From Pseudorhodoplanes sinuspersici (GTDB taxonomy: Bacteria > Pseudomonadota > Alphaproteobacteria > Rhizobiales > Xanthobacteraceae): a DNA stretch of 64,000 nt. The translations under genes were made by a program, and so were the position numbers. Shown here one piece after another: positions 1 to 9,138 of the stretch. The notes below the pieces were generated by a model. The model worked only from the letters and a program-made list of their open reading frames with translations. It was not told where the DNA came from and did no database searches. The stretch lies in the NCBI RefSeq assembly GCF_002119765.1, contig NZ_CP021112.1, forward strand, positions 4,954,501-5,018,500. The letters run 5' to 3'. Position 1 is the stretch's first letter, and every line of letters begins with the position of its first letter.

Positions 1-186
1 CATACGGCGGCCCTCCCCGCCCACCGGCAAATCGAGATCGAGATAAGCCAGGCCGGACGACGATTTTGGTACGAACAGCTCGCGCGGTGTTTCCAGCATC
101 GCGTGAATCAAAGGACGATCGGTGACATCGGCGGTGCGGACCTGTGTGTCCACCATCGTACGGCGCAAGGCTGCGAAATCGGCCAT
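1..186 (-). CDS. Protein-L-isoaspartate O-methyltransferase family, N-terminal part only
   Basis: This reading frame is open to the window edge, so only about 62 N-terminal residues are visible. The translation begins MADFAALRRTMVDTQVRTAD and continues with DVTD...AMLETPRELFVP, a pattern I recognise from alphaproteobacterial Pcm-like methyltransferases, which use SAM to repair isoaspartyl residues. The SAM-binding core lies outside the window. An alternative ATG in the same frame sits 10 codons upstream (216-214). I prefer the inner start because family members usually begin a few residues before the MVD.QVR motif. Neither start has a strong ribosome binding site. Whether the protein is an active repair enzyme cannot be judged from this fragment. 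Confidence 0.72.
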   Translation of the reverse strand, partial: MADFAALRRTMVDTQVRTADVTDRPLIHAMLETPRELFVPKSSSGLAYLDLDLPVGGEGRRM

Positions 187-334
187 CGGGGCATCCGGAA
201 GTATTGCAGAAGGCATTGATTGTGCCGCTTCTGCGGCAGGCCACACCAAAACGCAAGATATGACGGGAACAAGACGGCATCTCGCATCCGATGTGTTGCC
301 GCAGCGCAGTGCCTCCTATATGACGACCGCCTGG

Positions 335-408
335 GGCCACGTGGCGGAGTGGTTACGCAGAGGACTGCAAATCCTTGCACCCCGGTTCGATTCCGGGCGT
401 GGCCTCCA
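335..408 (+). tRNA. tRNA-Cys (GCA)
   Basis: The acceptor stem GGCCACG pairs with CGTGGCC and is followed by discriminator T and an encoded CCA. The anticodon loop is CTGCAAA, so the anticodon is GCA. The D arm and the T loop (TTCGATT) are intact. The U73 discriminator is typical of cysteine tRNAs. It lies about 120 bp upstream of tRNA-Asn on the same strand. Confidence 0.97.
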
Positions 409-440
409 GATTCACACCATCGATGTCCTGAGGCCTATGA

Positions 441-461
441 TTTTGGCGCAAAACGCCAAAA
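441..461. other. Perfect 8-bp hairpin between two tRNA genes
   Basis: TTTTGGCG and CGCCAAAA form a perfect 8-bp stem around a 5-nt loop. It lies 33 nt after tRNA-Cys and could end or process that transcript, but no T-tract follows beyond the stem. The core resembles the small hairpin within the inverted repeat arms at 43683 and 44070, so it may be a genome-wide repeat instead. Confidence 0.5.
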
Positions 462-525
462 CCACAGCCGATTTCAACATCGAAGCTTTGCAATCCGCGG
501 CAGCTTTGTTATAGCCGCGCGGCGT

Positions 526-600
526 TCCCCGGTAGCTCAGTGGTAGAGCAACCGGCTGTTAACCGGTTGGTCGCTGGTTCGAATCCGGCCCGGGGAGCCA
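526..600 (+). tRNA. tRNA-Asn (GTT)
   Basis: The acceptor stem TCCCCGG pairs with CCGGGGA and is followed by G and an encoded CCA. The anticodon stem-loop ACCGG-CTGTTAA-CCGGT gives anticodon GTT. The D arm and the T arm (TTCGAAT loop) are canonical. Confidence 0.97.
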
Positions 601-712
601 GTTTTTTTCACACACTACCGTTTGCGAGTTGCGTACCACCGTCCTGCAGCAGTAATTGCTGACTGCCGCACGCTCGCCCCGCCGGCGCCGGATCGCATCA
701 CACTTGGTGCGA

Positions 713-3115
713 TTAAAACTCCTCCCACTCTTGTTTAACGGCAAGCGCACCTTGCACATTGCGGCGTCCTTGCGACGCAGCGGCCTTGCGCGCCGGGGCG
801 ATCGGTGACGGCTTGCGAACCACCGCAGCTCTGGGCGGAGCTACAACCGCCGCCACGGACGGGCCTGCCCCGTCGAGCTGAAACACAGCAACGCGGCCGT
901 CGAGCGCGTTCGACTGGTCTTCCAGCGTCTTCGCCGTTGCCGCATTCTCCTCGACCAAAGCCGAGTTCTGCTGCGTCACCTCGTCCATCTGTGCCAGTGC
1001 CTTATTGATCTGGTCGACTCCGGCGGCCTGTTCGGAGCTCGCATCGGCGATGTCCGCCACGATGTCGGCGACCGCGCGGATAGACTGCAGAATCTCCTTC
1101 AGCGAGTCGCCGGCGCGGTTGACGAGTTGTACGCCCTGCTCGACCTGACCCGACGAGTTCACGATCAGGTCTTTGATGTCTTTCGCCGCTTGCGACGAGC
1201 GCTGCGCCAGACTCCGCACCTCGGACGCGACCACCGCGAACCCCCGGCCCGCTTCGCCCGCGCGCGCGGCTTCCACCGCGGCATTGAGCGCCAGCAGGTT
1301 GGTCTGACGCGCAATCTCGTCGATCACCGAGATGATGTCGGAGATCCTGCGGGAGGATTCCTCTATCCGCGCCATCGCGGTCACCGCTTCGGCGACCACT
1401 GCCTCGCCGTGGCCTGCCACGTCGCGCGTCTCACGCGTGAGCTCGTTGGCGCGCTGCGCGTTCTCCGCATTCTGCTTCACCGTCGCGGCGATCTCCTCCA
1501 TCGAGGCCGAGGTCTCTTCCAGGCTCGCGGCCTGCTCCTCGGTGCGCTGCGACAGGTCGGTGGTCGCGGTCGCGATTTCGGCCGCGGCGTTGGAGATTTC
1601 CATCGAGGACGACGCGATCCGCTGCACCGTATCCTGCAGCTGCTCGATGGCGCCGTTGAAGTCGTTCTGGACCTTCTTGTACTCGGCGGTGAACTCCTTC
1701 GACACGCGATAGGTCAGGTTGCCGCGAGCGAGGTTCTCCAGGCCCTGTCCGAGTTCGGCCACCACTTCGGCAACGATGCGCGCTTGCTCGGTCTCACGCC
1801 GTGTACGCTCATCGCGCTCTGCCTGTTCGCGTCGCGTGATCTCGGCTTCTTTTTCAGCCTCAAGCCGCATCTTCTCGGCCAGCCGCTTCTTGAACTCATC
1901 GACAGCACCGGCAATGTCGCCGATCTCATCCTTGCGGCCGACGCCAGGCAAGACAATATCGAAATTGCCCGCTGCAAGCTGCCGCATGCCGCCAGTCAGC
2001 TTCTGGATCGGCGTCGCAATCAAACGCGTAGAGATGAAGGCGATCAGTCCTGCGAGCAACAGCCCGACGAACAGCAGCGTCCATTGCGACTGCTGAAGGA
2101 ACGACATGTCTCTCAGCACGGCGTCCCGCTCTTCCACCAGCATCAACTTCTGATTGGTCTTGATGCCGCCGGAGCGCGTGCCGTCCGCCTGCTTCGGACC
2201 GTCGATTAGGTCGAGAATCTTCAGGGCTCGCGGAGCCGCTTCAGTCGCCAACAGGTGAACCGGCACGTTCCATTGCGCAGATTCTCGAATCTCGAACATC
2301 TTGGCCGGCAACGGCGAGAATACGTTATAGGCGTTGGTAAGATTGTCGAACGACGTCTTCTGACTCGGCGTCAACAGCGCACGCTGATTGTTCAGGCTCG
2401 AATAAGCGCGCTGATAGGTTTCCGCCAGACGCGCATATTCGTCCTTGTTGGCTTTGTCGCCAGACAGAAGGAACATACGCAACTGGGCGGCCGCAGCAGC
2501 GAAATTGCCGCGTAGATCGGCCATGGTCTTCAAAAGGCGCTTGCGATCCACCGTCGCCTCGAGCCCCTCCTCGATGTCAATCATCTTGGTGATCGCGCCG
2601 AATATGATGGCCGCCTGCGGCGCAGCCTCGTTCAGCAGCAATCTCGTGGCCGGGAATGCGTCCGGCGTGAACGCGACCGACTCCGCCTTGTCCTGCGCGG
2701 CCCGGAACTCCTGCAGCAGCGACTTGGCTTCCGCCCACATCTTCTTGTTGGCCGGATTGGTGAAGCGTTCCGCCTTCGCATCGAAGGAAGCGCTGGTCGC
2801 GTCCAGTTCCTTCCACATCGCCGCCCGATCATTCTTGCCCTGCGGATTTCCGGTCAGCAGATAACCTCGCAAAGTGGAAAGCGTGGAATAGAGATTGCCG
2901 ACGAGTTCGGTGCTGTCGAGCGCAACCGGCACGCGCAGATTGGCCATACGTTCAACCGTCGTCGACGCGCTGTTCACAACACCAAGTGTGAATCCGACGG
3001 CGATCGCCAGGATTGCGCTGACAGCGGTAAATCCCGCCAGCAATTTGGTACTGATCCGGCGATCGGCGAGAAAGCCGGCCCCAGGTGTAGTTACGATCTG
3101 CTGAGAAGGCATCAT
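713..3115 (-). CDS. Methyl-accepting chemotaxis protein
   Basis: An 800-residue transmembrane chemoreceptor. It has an N-terminal membrane segment (about residues 22-46), a roughly 300-residue mostly helical periplasmic sensor, a second membrane segment (about 345-367), a HAMP domain, and a long cytoplasmic coiled coil with the conserved hairpin tip that binds CheA/CheW ([20 protein letters not shown]). The extreme C-terminus ends in EWEEF, which fits the aromatic pentapeptide that tethers CheR/CheB for adaptation. I chose the ATG at 3115 because GAGGA stands 8 nt before it; a GTG two codons further upstream is too close to that site. The ligand is unknown. No other chemotaxis gene is adjacent. 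Confidence 0.93.
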   Translation of the reverse strand: MMPSQQIVTTPGAGFLADRRISTKLLAGFTAVSAILAIAVGFTLGVVNSASTTVERMANLRVPVALDSTELVGNLYSTLSTLRGYLLTGNPQGKNDRAAMWKELDATSASFDAKAERFTNPANKKMWAEAKSLLQEFRAAQDKAESVAFTPDAFPATRLLLNEAAPQAAIIFGAITKMIDIEEGLEATVDRKRLLKTMADLRGNFAAAAAQLRMFLLSGDKANKDEYARLAETYQRAYSSLNNQRALLTPSQKTSFDNLTNAYNVFSPLPAKMFEIRESAQWNVPVHLLATEAAPRALKILDLIDGPKQADGTRSGGIKTNQKLMLVEERDAVLRDMSFLQQSQWTLLFVGLLLAGLIAFISTRLIATPIQKLTGGMRQLAAGNFDIVLPGVGRKDEIGDIAGAVDEFKKRLAEKMRLEAEKEAEITRREQAERDERTRRETEQARIVAEVVAELGQGLENLARGNLTYRVSKEFTAEYKKVQNDFNGAIEQLQDTVQRIASSSMEISNAAAEIATATTDLSQRTEEQAASLEETSASMEEIAATVKQNAENAQRANELTRETRDVAGHGEAVVAEAVTAMARIEESSRRISDIISVIDEIARQTNLLALNAAVEAARAGEAGRGFAVVASEVRSLAQRSSQAAKDIKDLIVNSSGQVEQGVQLVNRAGDSLKEILQSIRAVADIVADIADASSEQAAGVDQINKALAQMDEVTQQNSALVEENAATAKTLEDQSNALDGRVAVFQLDGAGPSVAAVVAPPRAAVVRKPSPIAPARKAAASQGRRNVQGALAVKQEWEEF

Positions 3116-3705
3116 GGGCACGGTCCTCGCCGTTTCATTTCCACGCGGCTGGCCAGCGCGCAGCGTCGGTCCATGCCGCCCCCTATCGGCCCGAGCTCTC
3201 GTGCATTAGTTCGATAGGAAGCCGCACGTAAACCGCAGGACCGCGAACGTTAGTAGTTCATCAACATTGATTTTCTGTAAATTGGTAATCTCGGCCATCC
3301 GTGCCGACATCCTTCGTCGATGTTCGCGCCTCCGGTTCCCTTTCCAAGGGAGCTCGCATATTGCCCTCACAGTGGAGGGGCGACTTTCTGCGGCGACGGG
3401 CGCGTCAACGGCTCTATCTGCCTTTCGGCTCGATCATGAGTGCGGCGCGACGGCATCACTGAATTCGGATCAGGAACGCGGCGCTCAGCCATTCACCGCG
3501 TTAGGATTAACTGGTTAGGTTAAGCCGGCAATTTGGTTGCGAATTTAATTAAGACTTTTACGGATCACATATTGCTTGGCATGCCGCCCCACACCCCCGG
3601 GGTACAGCAATACGGACCGCCGGCTTAAGCCCCCTAGACGCCGGCGGTCCACTTACGAGAAACGTAATTTAAGAAGCCTCAACCACACGCAACCGTGACG
3701 AGCTT
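3116..3705. other. Long intergenic region with one stem-loop
   Basis: No convincing gene is seen in these 590 bases. The sequence is richer in A+T than its surroundings near 3530-3590. The only clear structure is an 11-bp perfect stem (GGACCGCCGGC at 3614-3624 with its complement at 3640-3650) and a 15-nt loop, with no T-run after it. It could be an mRNA leader, a small RNA or a chemoreceptor promoter region. Confidence 0.4.
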
Positions 3706-3978
3706 GTGATCGCATTCGGTGCGAATGCTCACACCAGAACGTCAAAAAAAATCGTGGTGGAAACAGTCGTGGCGAAGTTCGAGACACCGTATCGTGTGTG
3801 CGAAATAGAAAAAGCAATCCGGCGCCGCCTTCGGAATAGCGGAGATACGCGGTCGACCATGGTCCAAGTCATGTGCGCATTTCCCGATCTCAGCATCGCG
3901 GAATATCTTTCGATCCAGCGGGCCGTTCTGAACAACCGCGCGTTCAGGGGGCCGACGAAAAAGATGCGGCTGGCGTAA
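3706..3978 (+). CDS. Small hypothetical protein (uncertain)
   Basis: A 90-codon frame starting with GTG and not recognised. The central part (FETPYRVCEIEKAIRRRLRN) and the following residues look like a plausible helical, basic protein, and codon use is less GC-rich than in neighbouring genes. No good ribosome binding site precedes the GTG, and in-frame GTG codons near 3754-3769 are alternative starts. It may be a small chromosomal gene of foreign origin or a chance frame. Nothing nearby suggests a role. Confidence 0.4.
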   Translation: MIAFGANAHTRTSKKIVVETVVAKFETPYRVCEIEKAIRRRLRNSGDTRSTMVQVMCAFPDLSIAEYLSIQRAVLNNRAFRGPTKKMRLA

Positions 3979-4016
3979 GATCGTTCGGTCGCCGGGACTG
4001 ATCTGCGACGAGGCGG

Positions 4017-4634
4017 TTATTGCCGCAGGAATTCCGGATTATGGCCGTGCGCTTTGGCCCAGGATTGCAGCGCTTCACGCGTGATCTCAGTGTGCCAGGT
4101 GGGATTGGCGCGCTCCCGGTCGATCAATTCCTTGCTCATGTTCGGTTTGGCGGCAATTGGCAACGCACCGGTCTTGATGGCGTCCAGCATCGCTGTCGCC
4201 CACGCCATTGAATCGCGCGAATAAGGATGGCCTGGCTCGATGTCGCACCATAACCGCGAGGCATTGGCGATGTTCATCTGGCTCACCAGCTTCCAGGCAG
4301 AATAATTCGGTTGCTGTGACACGGCCGCCACCGTTGGCGCAACGCGCGCTGGCGGATTCTTGAGGACGTGAAATGCAATGACGAGCGCGATGGTTGCAGC
4401 GAGCGAACAATACCCCGCCATCAACGCCATCGGCACGCCGGCCCCTTGTGCGATGGCCAGCCCGGTGCAGGAGATTGTCAGCAGCAGGCCGCCGCAGAAA
4501 ACAGCCACCTCCGGCAATCCCATCGCCGACAGCAGACGCGTCAAGCTTGCGGTTGAGACTTGCAGTTGATCCTGGGTCTCTGAATCGCCCTGGCTTTGCG
4601 CGACCGAAACTGTTGACGTCTGATTGCCGATCAT
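4017..4634 (-). CDS. Hypothetical two-helix membrane protein
   Basis: A protein of about 205 residues, not recognised. After a polar, Gln/Ser/Thr-rich N-terminus there are two hydrophobic segments (around VAVFCGGLLLTISCTGLAIA and the following ALMAGYCSLAATIALVIAFH) and then a soluble C-terminal half of about 100 residues with several Trp. The open frame extends 20 codons further upstream (to 4694), but that stretch is Arg/Ser-rich and looks non-coding, so the ATG at 4634 is preferred; the ribosome binding site is weak for both. It is divergent from the secreted protein at 4950. Confidence 0.6.
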   Translation of the reverse strand: MIGNQTSTVSVAQSQGDSETQDQLQVSTASLTRLLSAMGLPEVAVFCGGLLLTISCTGLAIAQGAGVPMALMAGYCSLAATIALVIAFHVLKNPPARVAPTVAAVSQQPNYSAWKLVSQMNIANASRLWCDIEPGHPYSRDSMAWATAMLDAIKTGALPIAAKPNMSKELIDRERANPTWHTEITREALQSWAKAHGHNPEFLRQ

Positions 4635-4949
4635 GCGCTCGCTTCGTTCTCTGCTATTCCACAGGTCCAACTTCGAACGCCGCGCTGACTCCAAATTCGA
4701 ATCATCCGACGTGCGTCTGCAATTAATCGTGCGCTTGCGCCTTCTGCAATTCTTGACAGTGGCGCCCGATACGAACAGGACGAACTCACAGATCTGATTC
4801 CGGCCCGCCGCTTTCCTTTATCTCAGTGCACGGGACCAGCAATTTGACCTTAACCCATTTACCCAAGGACAAGAATCAAGCGCCATGCTGCCCGGCGCTA
4901 CGCGCTTGTCGGCCGAACCCTGACGACAAGACCTCACGGAGAAACCGCC
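4635..4949. other. Intergenic region between divergent genes
   Basis: About 315 bases separate two divergently transcribed small genes. I see no gene, strong hairpin or clear promoter pair. Promoters for both neighbours presumably lie here. Confidence 0.35.
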
Positions 4950-5339
4950 ATGAAGCTGTTTACAACGTCTGTGGTGCTCGCGTCGTTGATCGCCGGCCAA
5001 GCCCTGGCAGCCGAGAAGGTGTCTCTCGTCGGGACCTGGACCGGCCAGCGCGAACGGATCGCGAAAGTCGAAGGCCTGAGAGAAGGTGTGGCGACGTTGG
5101 TCATCACCGAACAAAAAGGACGCACGTTCAAGGGCTATCTCAACCGTTCCAACAAGGACGGTGATGTCAAAGAAGACCTGTGGGGCGCGTTCACACCGGG
5201 CGGTCGCCTGATGGTCGGGTCGGACGACGAAGGCATTTATTCGTTCGACCTCGTCAACAGAAACACGCTCGACTATTGCTATGTCGAAGCCGGCAATTCT
5301 CCGCGCTCGGTCTGCGCGCGGCTTTCCCGGAAGCGATAA
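4950..5339 (+). CDS. Small secreted hypothetical protein
   Basis: A 129-residue protein with a signal peptide (MKLFTTSVVLASLIAGQALA, cleavage after ALA). The mature part (about 109 residues) begins with LVGTWTGQRE and has alternating beta-type segments and two Cys near the C-terminus (YCY...VCAR) that could form a disulfide. The pattern suggests a small periplasmic beta-barrel-like domain, but I do not recognise the family. A GGAG ribosome binding site precedes the ATG at good spacing. It is convergent with the next gene, with a terminator hairpin between them. Confidence 0.75.
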   Translation: MKLFTTSVVLASLIAGQALAAEKVSLVGTWTGQRERIAKVEGLREGVATLVITEQKGRTFKGYLNRSNKDGDVKEDLWGAFTPGGRLMVGSDDEGIYSFDLVNRNTLDYCYVEAGNSPRSVCARLSRKR

Positions 5340-5355
5340 GGCCCGTCGCTTCAAC

Positions 5356-5380
5356 AAAAAGCCCGGCGTTTCCGCCGGGC
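5356..5380 (-). terminator. Rho-independent terminator
   Basis: GCCCGGCG and CGCCGGGC form a perfect 8-bp GC-rich stem with loop TTTC. On the minus strand the stem is followed by five T residues, so it best serves the minus-strand gene ending at 5407. It lies between convergent genes and may also slow plus-strand transcription. Confidence 0.8.
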
Positions 5381-5406
5381 GACAACGTCATCGATCGAAC
5401 TGACCT

Positions 5407-5781
5407 TCAGTCCTCGTAATCGTCTTCCAACGGCGCGGGAGTCCACAAGGGCCCCCTGGACAAGGAAATCTTGCGGCGGCCGGATTCGCTTGCTGCAATC
5501 GTCGGCTTTTCCGCCTTGCGGGATAGTTCGAACAGCACAGCGCCGGCCCGTCCGCCCGCATCCAGGAGGTCGTTCTCGTCGCAAGTCGATGCAATGGCGA
5601 GACTCAAGGCTTGCAGATGCGCCCGCCGGTAGCAGAACAAGGCCAGCATGGCTCGCGTCTGGGAGGGTATCGTTTCTACCAGCTCCGGTAACCCCTGCGC
5701 GTGCGTGCGATACAATTGCCCGAACAGACTTTCCGGTACCGGGCACACGTCGTCTGAAGCATTCAGACCGTAGGACGTCAT
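5407..5781 (-). CDS. Hypothetical protein
   Basis: A 124-residue soluble protein, not recognised. The N-terminal two thirds looks helical (around LFGQLYRTHAQGLPELVETI); the C-terminus is acidic (LEDDYED). The ATG at 5781 has AGGGG 8 nt upstream; a TTG two codons earlier is less likely. It shares its upstream region with the divergent membrane-peptide gene at 5950, where a CtrA-like motif lies. Confidence 0.65.
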   Translation of the reverse strand: MTSYGLNASDDVCPVPESLFGQLYRTHAQGLPELVETIPSQTRAMLALFCYRRAHLQALSLAIASTCDENDLLDAGGRAGAVLFELSRKAEKPTIAASESGRRKISLSRGPLWTPAPLEDDYED

Positions 5782-5831
5782 TGCCAAATCCCCTGCGAAT
5801 CTATCGTTTTAGGAAAATGGAGCCGAAGTTC

Positions 5832-5846
5832 TTAAGAGGACGTTAA
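5832..5846. promoter_or_regulatory. Candidate CtrA-type site (TTAA-N7-TTAA)
   Basis: TTAA at 5832 and TTAA at 5843 are separated by exactly 7 nt, matching the alphaproteobacterial CtrA recognition pattern TTAA-N7-TTAA(C), though the final C is T here. It lies between the divergent genes starting at 5781 and 5950. Two tetramers can occur by chance, so this is tentative. Confidence 0.35.
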
Positions 5847-5949
5847 TCTTCGTAACAGCGCCCGGGAACGGCGATCTTTGATCTCGCTCAATGCGCAGGT
5901 GATGCACCGGCGCCACGTTTTGCTCCACAATTGAAGGAGCAAAAGAGCC

Positions 5950-6144
5950 ATGACCGCCGGCACCGCACTTGTCGTCGCCCTGATCACCCTCGCCTTCTTG
6001 GCATTCGCCCTAGGCTTGGCTTTCGTCGATTTCTGGTCGCGCAATCATCGCCGGCCGTTACAGACCCCGGCCTCCGAACAGGCGGCCAGGGCAGCTATGA
6101 AGACTGCGGCCAAAGGCAAGAGCGCCGATCTCAAGGCCGCTTAG
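5950..6144 (+). CDS. Small single-pass membrane protein
   Basis: A 64-residue protein with one strong hydrophobic helix (residues about 5-27, LVVALITLAFLAFALGLAFV) followed by a basic, Ala/Lys-rich cytoplasmic tail. GAAGGAG stands at good spacing before the ATG. I do not recognise a family. Size and topology suggest a small inner-membrane accessory protein. Confidence 0.7.
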   Translation: MTAGTALVVALITLAFLAFALGLAFVDFWSRNHRRPLQTPASEQAARAAMKTAAKGKSADLKAA

Positions 6145-6159
6145 CGTCAGCTCTTAGGG

Positions 6160-7311
6160 TCAGCCTTTGGCACGACCTTGTGACAATGGCAGCTTGGCGA
6201 TTTCGGCAATGGCATCGCGATTGGGTTCGAAGCCGAGGCCCGGTTTGTCAGGCAAGGTCAGCCAGCTATCCTTCGGGGCAATGAGCCCAGTATAGAGCAT
6301 CTTGTAGAGCTCGACCGCAAGATAATGGTGCTCGACCAGCGAACCATTGGCGACGCCAGCCTGCAGATGCATGTTGTGATAGGACCAGGCGCCGCCATTG
6401 GCGACCAAGACATTGTGTGAGGCGGCCAGCCCGGCGATCTTGACGCATTGGGTGAAGCCGCCGGTGATGCAGACATTCGGCTGCGCATAGTCGATCGCTT
6501 CGGCGCTCAGGAGATCGCGGAAACGATACAGCAGCCCCTCATTCTGACCGCAAGCCAAAGCCATGCCGGTATTGCGGCGGAGCTGCGCCATGCCGGGCAC
6601 GTCGTTCTGGGTCAGCGGCTCTTCGAAGAATGAGATGTTATAGGGCTTGATCATCTCAACTAGCTTAGTCGCATGGTAGAGATCGAGATTGCAATTGGCG
6701 TCAATGAAGATCTCGATATCCGACCCCACTGCCTCGCGCACGGCCTGCACGCGCTTGGCGTCCTCCCGGATCGCATCCATGATCGGACGGTCATTCTTGT
6801 GTTTGATCGCCTCGCTCGCGACAGTCATCTTCAGCCGTCGGAAGCCATCGGCCACCCATTTCTTTGCCGCCGCAGCCAGCTGCTCGCGATCGAAAAAGCC
6901 GAAGCCGAAGGTCGCATAGACCGGCACCCGCTCGCGCGCCCCGCCCAGCAACTTCCAGACCGGCATATCCAATGCCTTGCCCTTGATGTCCCAGAGCGCG
7001 AGGTCGACGGCGGCAAGCGCGTGCGCGGCGTAACCGGTCTGCCCACGCGGCATTGTCGTCCAATAGATCTTCTCCCAGATCCGCTCATGCAAAAGCGGAT
7101 CGTCGCCAATCAGATTGGGCGCGATCACGCCATTGACCACCTGTGCGACGACATCCTCCTCGGTGATCGAGGTGAACCCATGACCGACAATACCGGTGTC
7201 GGTTTCCACCTCGACATAGCAGGTCGCGAGCGATGTCTTCTTGTCCACCCCCATCAGGTCGATGTGCAGCGGTACGTTGAGCGGCGTGGCGGTGACGCGG
7301 GAGATTTTCAT
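6160..7311 (-). CDS. Mandelate racemase / muconate lactonizing enzyme family protein
   Basis: A 383-residue enolase-superfamily enzyme of usual length. An N-terminal capping domain is followed by a TIM barrel with the three expected metal ligands D204 (FIDANC), E230 (FFEEPL) and E258 (GQNEG). The barrel strand that normally carries a KxK catalytic pair reads LKMT: K161 is present but the second Lys is Thr. GAWSYHNMH near the C-terminus may supply a catalytic His. Such enzymes abstract a proton alpha to a carboxylate in sugar-acid or aromatic-acid catabolism; the substrate cannot be assigned. It is divergent from the carboxymuconolactone-decarboxylase-like gene at 7561, which suggests a shared pathway. 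Confidence 0.88.
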   Translation of the reverse strand: MKISRVTATPLNVPLHIDLMGVDKKTSLATCYVEVETDTGIVGHGFTSITEEDVVAQVVNGVIAPNLIGDDPLLHERIWEKIYWTTMPRGQTGYAAHALAAVDLALWDIKGKALDMPVWKLLGGARERVPVYATFGFGFFDREQLAAAAKKWVADGFRRLKMTVASEAIKHKNDRPIMDAIREDAKRVQAVREAVGSDIEIFIDANCNLDLYHATKLVEMIKPYNISFFEEPLTQNDVPGMAQLRRNTGMALACGQNEGLLYRFRDLLSAEAIDYAQPNVCITGGFTQCVKIAGLAASHNVLVANGGAWSYHNMHLQAGVANGSLVEHHYLAVELYKMLYTGLIAPKDSWLTLPDKPGLGFEPNRDAIAEIAKLPLSQGRAKG

Positions 7312-7560
7312 TCGGGCATTCCGGATTTCGATGGATCTGGCAGCGATGAAATGGATTGCCCATCGCTCCCAACGTCAACGGACTGCCGGTGGGCAGCCCG
7401 CAAACTTTTGAAATTTGCCTATAGCGCGACGGAGCTTCTCCCGGCAATTTATCGCCGCGCATGGCAGAATGAATTCGTGCGCCGCAAACGCAGTGCTTCC
7501 GTTGACCAGTCAAACACGACAGGGTCGCGGCCAGAAACGTCAAGGAGGACAGCAGTTCAA

Positions 7561-8040
7561 ATGGCGAAATCCGCAAAGGCAAAGAAGGCAAAAACCTTGC
7601 GCGGCAAGACCTTACGCGGCAAGGCCGCAAAGAAAGGACCGACCCGCGCCCAGCGTGAAATGAAGGATCCGGTCTTTGCCGGCGGCATGAAGGTTCGCCG
7701 CGCCATGTGGGGCCGCGACGGCGCCGAAGGACAAATCAACGCAGCCGGCGATTTTATCTGGCCGCTCCAGGAAATCGTCACCAAATATTGCTTCGGGGAA
7801 ACATGGACGCGGCCGAAGCTCTCGCGAAAAATCCGTTCGATGATCACGCTGGCGATGCTGGTCGCCATGGCGCGGCCGCACGAACTCAGCGTGCACGTGC
7901 GCGGCGCCATCGCCAACGGCGTGACCAAAGACGAGATACAGGAAATCCTCATTCACGCGATGGTCTATTCCGGCATTCCGCGTGGCGTCGAAGCTTTCCG
8001 GGCCGCGGAAGCAACGCTGAAGGACATGGGTCTCGAATAG
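7561..8040 (+). CDS. Carboxymuconolactone decarboxylase family protein
   Basis: A 159-residue protein with a lysine/arginine-rich N-terminus (about 30 residues) followed by the AhpD-like all-helical domain typical of gamma-carboxymuconolactone decarboxylases (RSMITLAMLVAMARPHELSV, then HVRGAIANGVTKDEIQEILIH). It lacks the CxxC of AhpD peroxidases, so a decarboxylase or related role is likelier. The frame is open far upstream, but AAGGAGG at good spacing before the ATG at 7561 sets the start. The hydroxyacid dehydrogenase gene follows 62 bp downstream on the same strand, so the two are probably cotranscribed. Confidence 0.88.
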   Translation: MAKSAKAKKAKTLRGKTLRGKAAKKGPTRAQREMKDPVFAGGMKVRRAMWGRDGAEGQINAAGDFIWPLQEIVTKYCFGETWTRPKLSRKIRSMITLAMLVAMARPHELSVHVRGAIANGVTKDEIQEILIHAMVYSGIPRGVEAFRAAEATLKDMGLE

Positions 8041-8102
8041 CATGGGTACTCGAATAGATATGGGCCTCGAATAAAGAACAAAATTGAAAACGGAAACGCA
8101 CA

Positions 8103-9011
8103 ATGACAGACATCAAGACAGTCGGCTTCATCGGGCTCGGCAATATGGGTGTACCGATGGCCGCCAATATCCGGCGCGGCGGCTACGAGGTGGTCGGCTT
8201 CGATCTCGATCCCGCACGCGCAAAGGCCTTCGCACAGGAACACAACGCCCGCGCGACCGATCAACTGGCCGAACTCGGCAGGGCCTGCGACGCCATCGTC
8301 ACCATGCTGCCGACCGGCCGCGAAGTGCGCGACGCGCTGTTCAACATGCAGGGCGGCGCGCTCGCGGCCAATCTCAGGCCCGGCGCTTTCATCATCGACA
8401 TGAGCTCGGCCGATCCGGTCGGTACGCGAGAGCTGGGCAAGGACGTTGCCGCCCGCAAACTCGTCCTTGTGGACGCGCCCGTCTCCGGCGGCGTGCCACG
8501 CGCCAAGGATGGTTCGCTCGCGATCATGATCGGCGGCGATGCGGACGCTGTTGCCGCGGTGAAGCCGGTCCTGGCCTGCATGGGCAACAAGTTGTTCGAA
8601 GTCGGCAGCCTCGGCTGCGGGCATGCGATGAAATGCCTCAACAATTTTCTCGCCGCCGCGAGCTTTGCCGCGGCATCCGAGGCCATGACCGTCGGTCGCA
8701 AATTCGGTCTCGACCCTGCTGTGCTGGCCGATGTGGTCAATGTCTCGACCGGCCGCAGCTTCGTGTCCGAGAACCTGCTCAAGCAGCATGTGCTGAGCGG
8801 CGTGTTCGGCACCGGCTTCGCCCTCGGCCTGCTGGCGAAGGACGTGAGGATCGCGGCTGATCTTGCCGACCAAATCGGTGTCGATGCGCCCGTCGGCCGC
8901 CTCATCTCCGGGATGTGGGCGGATGCGCGCGACGCACTCGGCGGCGAGCAGGACCATACCCGCGCGGTGATCCACTGGGAAAAGCGGGCACTCCCCTCCG
9001 CAGCCGAATAA
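8103..9011 (+). CDS. NAD(P)-dependent beta-hydroxyacid dehydrogenase (3-hydroxyisobutyrate dehydrogenase family)
   Basis: A 302-residue protein of typical length. The Rossmann dinucleotide motif GFIGLGNMGVPMA is at the N-terminus, the substrate-binding signature DAPVSGGVPRAKDGSLAIM in the middle, and the catalytic Lys in GHAMKCLNNF. It oxidises a 3-hydroxy acid (3-hydroxyisobutyrate, tartronate semialdehyde and similar) or reduces the semialdehyde. Neighbouring genes (muconolactone-type enzymes and a TRAP binding protein) suggest a role in catabolism of an imported acid. GGAAA precedes the ATG. The exact substrate is not predictable from sequence. Confidence 0.9.
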   Translation: MTDIKTVGFIGLGNMGVPMAANIRRGGYEVVGFDLDPARAKAFAQEHNARATDQLAELGRACDAIVTMLPTGREVRDALFNMQGGALAANLRPGAFIIDMSSADPVGTRELGKDVAARKLVLVDAPVSGGVPRAKDGSLAIMIGGDADAVAAVKPVLACMGNKLFEVGSLGCGHAMKCLNNFLAAASFAAASEAMTVGRKFGLDPAVLADVVNVSTGRSFVSENLLKQHVLSGVFGTGFALGLLAKDVRIAADLADQIGVDAPVGRLISGMWADARDALGGEQDHTRAVIHWEKRALPSAAE

Positions 9012-9138
9012 GCGGCGATGGGCAGGAAATAGGCATCACGAAATGGCTGGCGTCACCTTATCGCGCTGGAGAATTGATGGGAGTGACGCTAGCCTTGCAA
9101 CATGATCGCCGGAACAAGGCGACTTTGGGAGGGTATCC

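Noticed and set aside
1127-2209. 360-codon open frame on the plus strand
   Set aside because: Antisense to the chemoreceptor coiled coil; composition is that of a shadow frame.
6673-7560. 5' extension of the carboxymuconolactone-decarboxylase-like gene
   Set aside because: The frame is open but antisense to the enolase-superfamily gene; AAGGAGG before the ATG at 7561 and family length set the true start.
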